From Pseudomonas sp. 7P_10.2_Bac1 (GTDB taxonomy: Bacteria > Pseudomonadota > Gammaproteobacteria > Pseudomonadales > Pseudomonadaceae): DNA of 64,000 nt. The DNA lies in contig NZ_JANLNV010000064.1 of the NCBI RefSeq assembly GCF_025465935.1, positions 1-64,000 of the forward strand, read 5' to 3'. The notes under the pieces are model-generated. The model did not search any database. It was not told the DNA's origin and saw only the letters and a program-made list of their open reading frames with translations. Shown here piece by piece: positions 63,164 through 64,000 of the stretch. Within the stretch, counting starts at the first letter, position 1, and the number at the start of each line of letters is the position of its first letter. The position numbers were made by a program, and so were the translations under genes.

Positions 63164-63318
63164 ATTCTTCTCCTTTCAAATGCGGTGTGCTCGCATGCTA
63201 GCAGATTGCCACAGTAAGTTTTTACAAAGGAAGCTCGGTGAGCGCCCCGTCCCTGGGTCGGCACTGTATATATATACATTTAAAATTTGAAAGCCGTGGG
63301 TGCTTGAATAGTCCTTCT

Positions 63319-63606
63319 CTACTTCAACCGATCCTCAGCCTTCCTATACGCAGCCTCATTCTCACGCTTGTCGACAGCGACCACGAACACCACAATCTCT
63401 TGATCAATCACCTGATAGATCAGGCGGTAACCCGCACTGCGCAATTTGATTTTGTAGCAGTCGGGGAGGTCATGTAGCCGGTTAGCCTCAACCCGTGGGT
63501 TGGCCAGGATCTCTGCCAGTTTCTTTTTGAATTGCTGCCTGACCGTATCTCCGAGTTTGTGCCACTCCTTGAGTGCGCGCTGGTCAAACTCAAGACTAAA
63601 GGTCAT
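63319..63606 (-). CDS. RelE-family mRNA interferase toxin
   Basis: A 95-residue RelE/ParE-fold toxin (FDQRALKEWHKLGDTVRQQF, LPDCYKIKLRSAGYRLIYQV, VVDKRENEAAY types of segment). The basic centre IKLRSAGYRLIY carries the residues used for ribosome-dependent mRNA cleavage in RelE. It overlaps the antitoxin gene by 11 bases. Confidence 0.9.
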   Translation of the reverse strand: MTFSLEFDQRALKEWHKLGDTVRQQFKKKLAEILANPRVEANRLHDLPDCYKIKLRSAGYRLIYQVIDQEIVVFVVAVDKRENEAAYRKAEDRLK

Positions 63607-63835
63607 CCAGCGTCACCTTTATACGCTGCGGAGCTGCAAGCCGTTCGCGGACGGTGTTGATGAACTGTTCATCTTCTTCGGTCATGAGCACGGGGCGAAA
63701 GGGCAACTGGCCGCGTTCTGCGACGTATTGCAAAGCCTGGCGCATCAGCTCTGAAGGCGTGACGCCGAGGCGTTCAAGTTCTTGGTAGGCGCGGGCTTTG
63801 AGTTCGTCGTCTACACGGATGTTGATGGAGGCCAT
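63596..63835 (-). CDS. RelB/DinJ-family antitoxin
   Basis: A 79-residue antitoxin with an N-terminal ribbon-helix-helix domain (MASINIRVDDELKARAYQEL, GVTPSELMRQAL) and an acidic C-terminal tail that would wrap the toxin. I take ATG 63835; the longer frame to 63895 crosses the operator. Antitoxin first, toxin second, 11-base overlap, as usual for relBE. Confidence 0.9.
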   Translation of the reverse strand: MASINIRVDDELKARAYQELERLGVTPSELMRQALQYVAERGQLPFRPVLMTEEDEQFINTVRERLAAPQRIKVTLDDL

Positions 63836-63847
63836 AGGTTTGATTCC

Positions 63848-63869
63848 TGTAATGACAATTGTCATTACA
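63848..63869. promoter_or_regulatory. Perfect palindromic operator of relBE
   Basis: A 22-base perfect palindrome with half-site TGTAATGACAA and its exact inverse, 13 bases upstream of the antitoxin start. Ribbon-helix-helix antitoxins autoregulate from such sites. Confidence 0.75.
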
Positions 63870-64000
63870 ATGGCTGCCATGACTTTTTTTTGCAAGTGCC
63901 GTTTGGCAGAGCCTGGATGGGTGTTATGGCTTCAAAATCCTTTCCGCAATCAAAATACCAAACCTTGAAAGACGTGGCCTGTAGCTCTGTAAGAATATTC

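Noticed and set aside
1-64000. CRISPR arrays
   Set aside because: No regularly spaced identical repeats of 20-40 bases with unique spacers were seen, and no cas genes.
1-64000. Insertion sequences
   Set aside because: No transposase with flanking terminal inverted repeats was recognised; REP-type palindromes account for the repeats.

Overview
This window is a stretch of Pseudomonas chromosome, probably from the fluorescens/fragi side of the genus. The evidence is the gene families and their order (ccmA-I next to fliK/fhlB, yccA-tusDCBE, aroC-mtnBDC, a puuE-uraD-alc-allA-puuD block), the typical intergenic REP-type palindromes, and moderately high GC in nearly all genes. The genus assignment is recognition from memory; no database search was possible.

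Layout. 1-4.1 kb: a dispersed palindrome, a LysR/NmrA-type divergent pair, and fhlB-fliK. 4.3-11.3 kb: the complete cytochrome c maturation operon ccmABCDEFGHI, mostly translationally coupled. 11.4-18.0 kb: a small lipoprotein, a PhzF-like isomerase, topB, a sulfate-binding protein, a K+ channel and a urea transporter. 18.1-34.0 kb: a purine-waste catabolic region. Urate is taken to 5-hydroxyisourate (PuuD), OHCU (HiuH), allantoin (UraD), allantoate (PuuE), ureidoglycolate (Alc) and glyoxylate plus urea (AllA); glyoxylate is then condensed and reduced to glycerate (Gcl, Hyi, GarR/GlxR). It carries its own transport set (NCS2 permease, two tandem Tsx-like porins, a urea channel, a LysE exporter). 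Five TTG-T(A/G)-TACAA operators sit at the promoters of gcl, the glcG-like gene, puuE, hiuH and lysE and suggest one regulon. 34-58 kb: housekeeping and small accessory genes, including folE, an Smr protein, prmB, aroC, the methionine-salvage genes mtnB/D/C, speE, an LTA-synthase-like sulfatase, a divergent CsrA paralogue, tusDCBE and yccA.

58.08-63.9 kb is the accessory region. A tRNA-Ser(UGA) is followed by a decayed prophage. The 3' end of a tyrosine-integrase gene is fused tail-to-tail to the truncated end of a phage lysozyme gene, then come broken Rz/Rz1 spanin genes and an intact DNA adenine methylase. Beyond this is an AT-rich island carrying a single large ABC/OLD-type ATPase with a C-terminal TOPRIM-like nuclease module, the best candidate in the window for a little-described defence system, followed by a RelB/RelE module with a perfect palindromic operator.

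Start sites were chosen from ribosome-binding sites, overlaps and remembered family lengths. All functional calls rest on motif and family recognition from the translated sequence.
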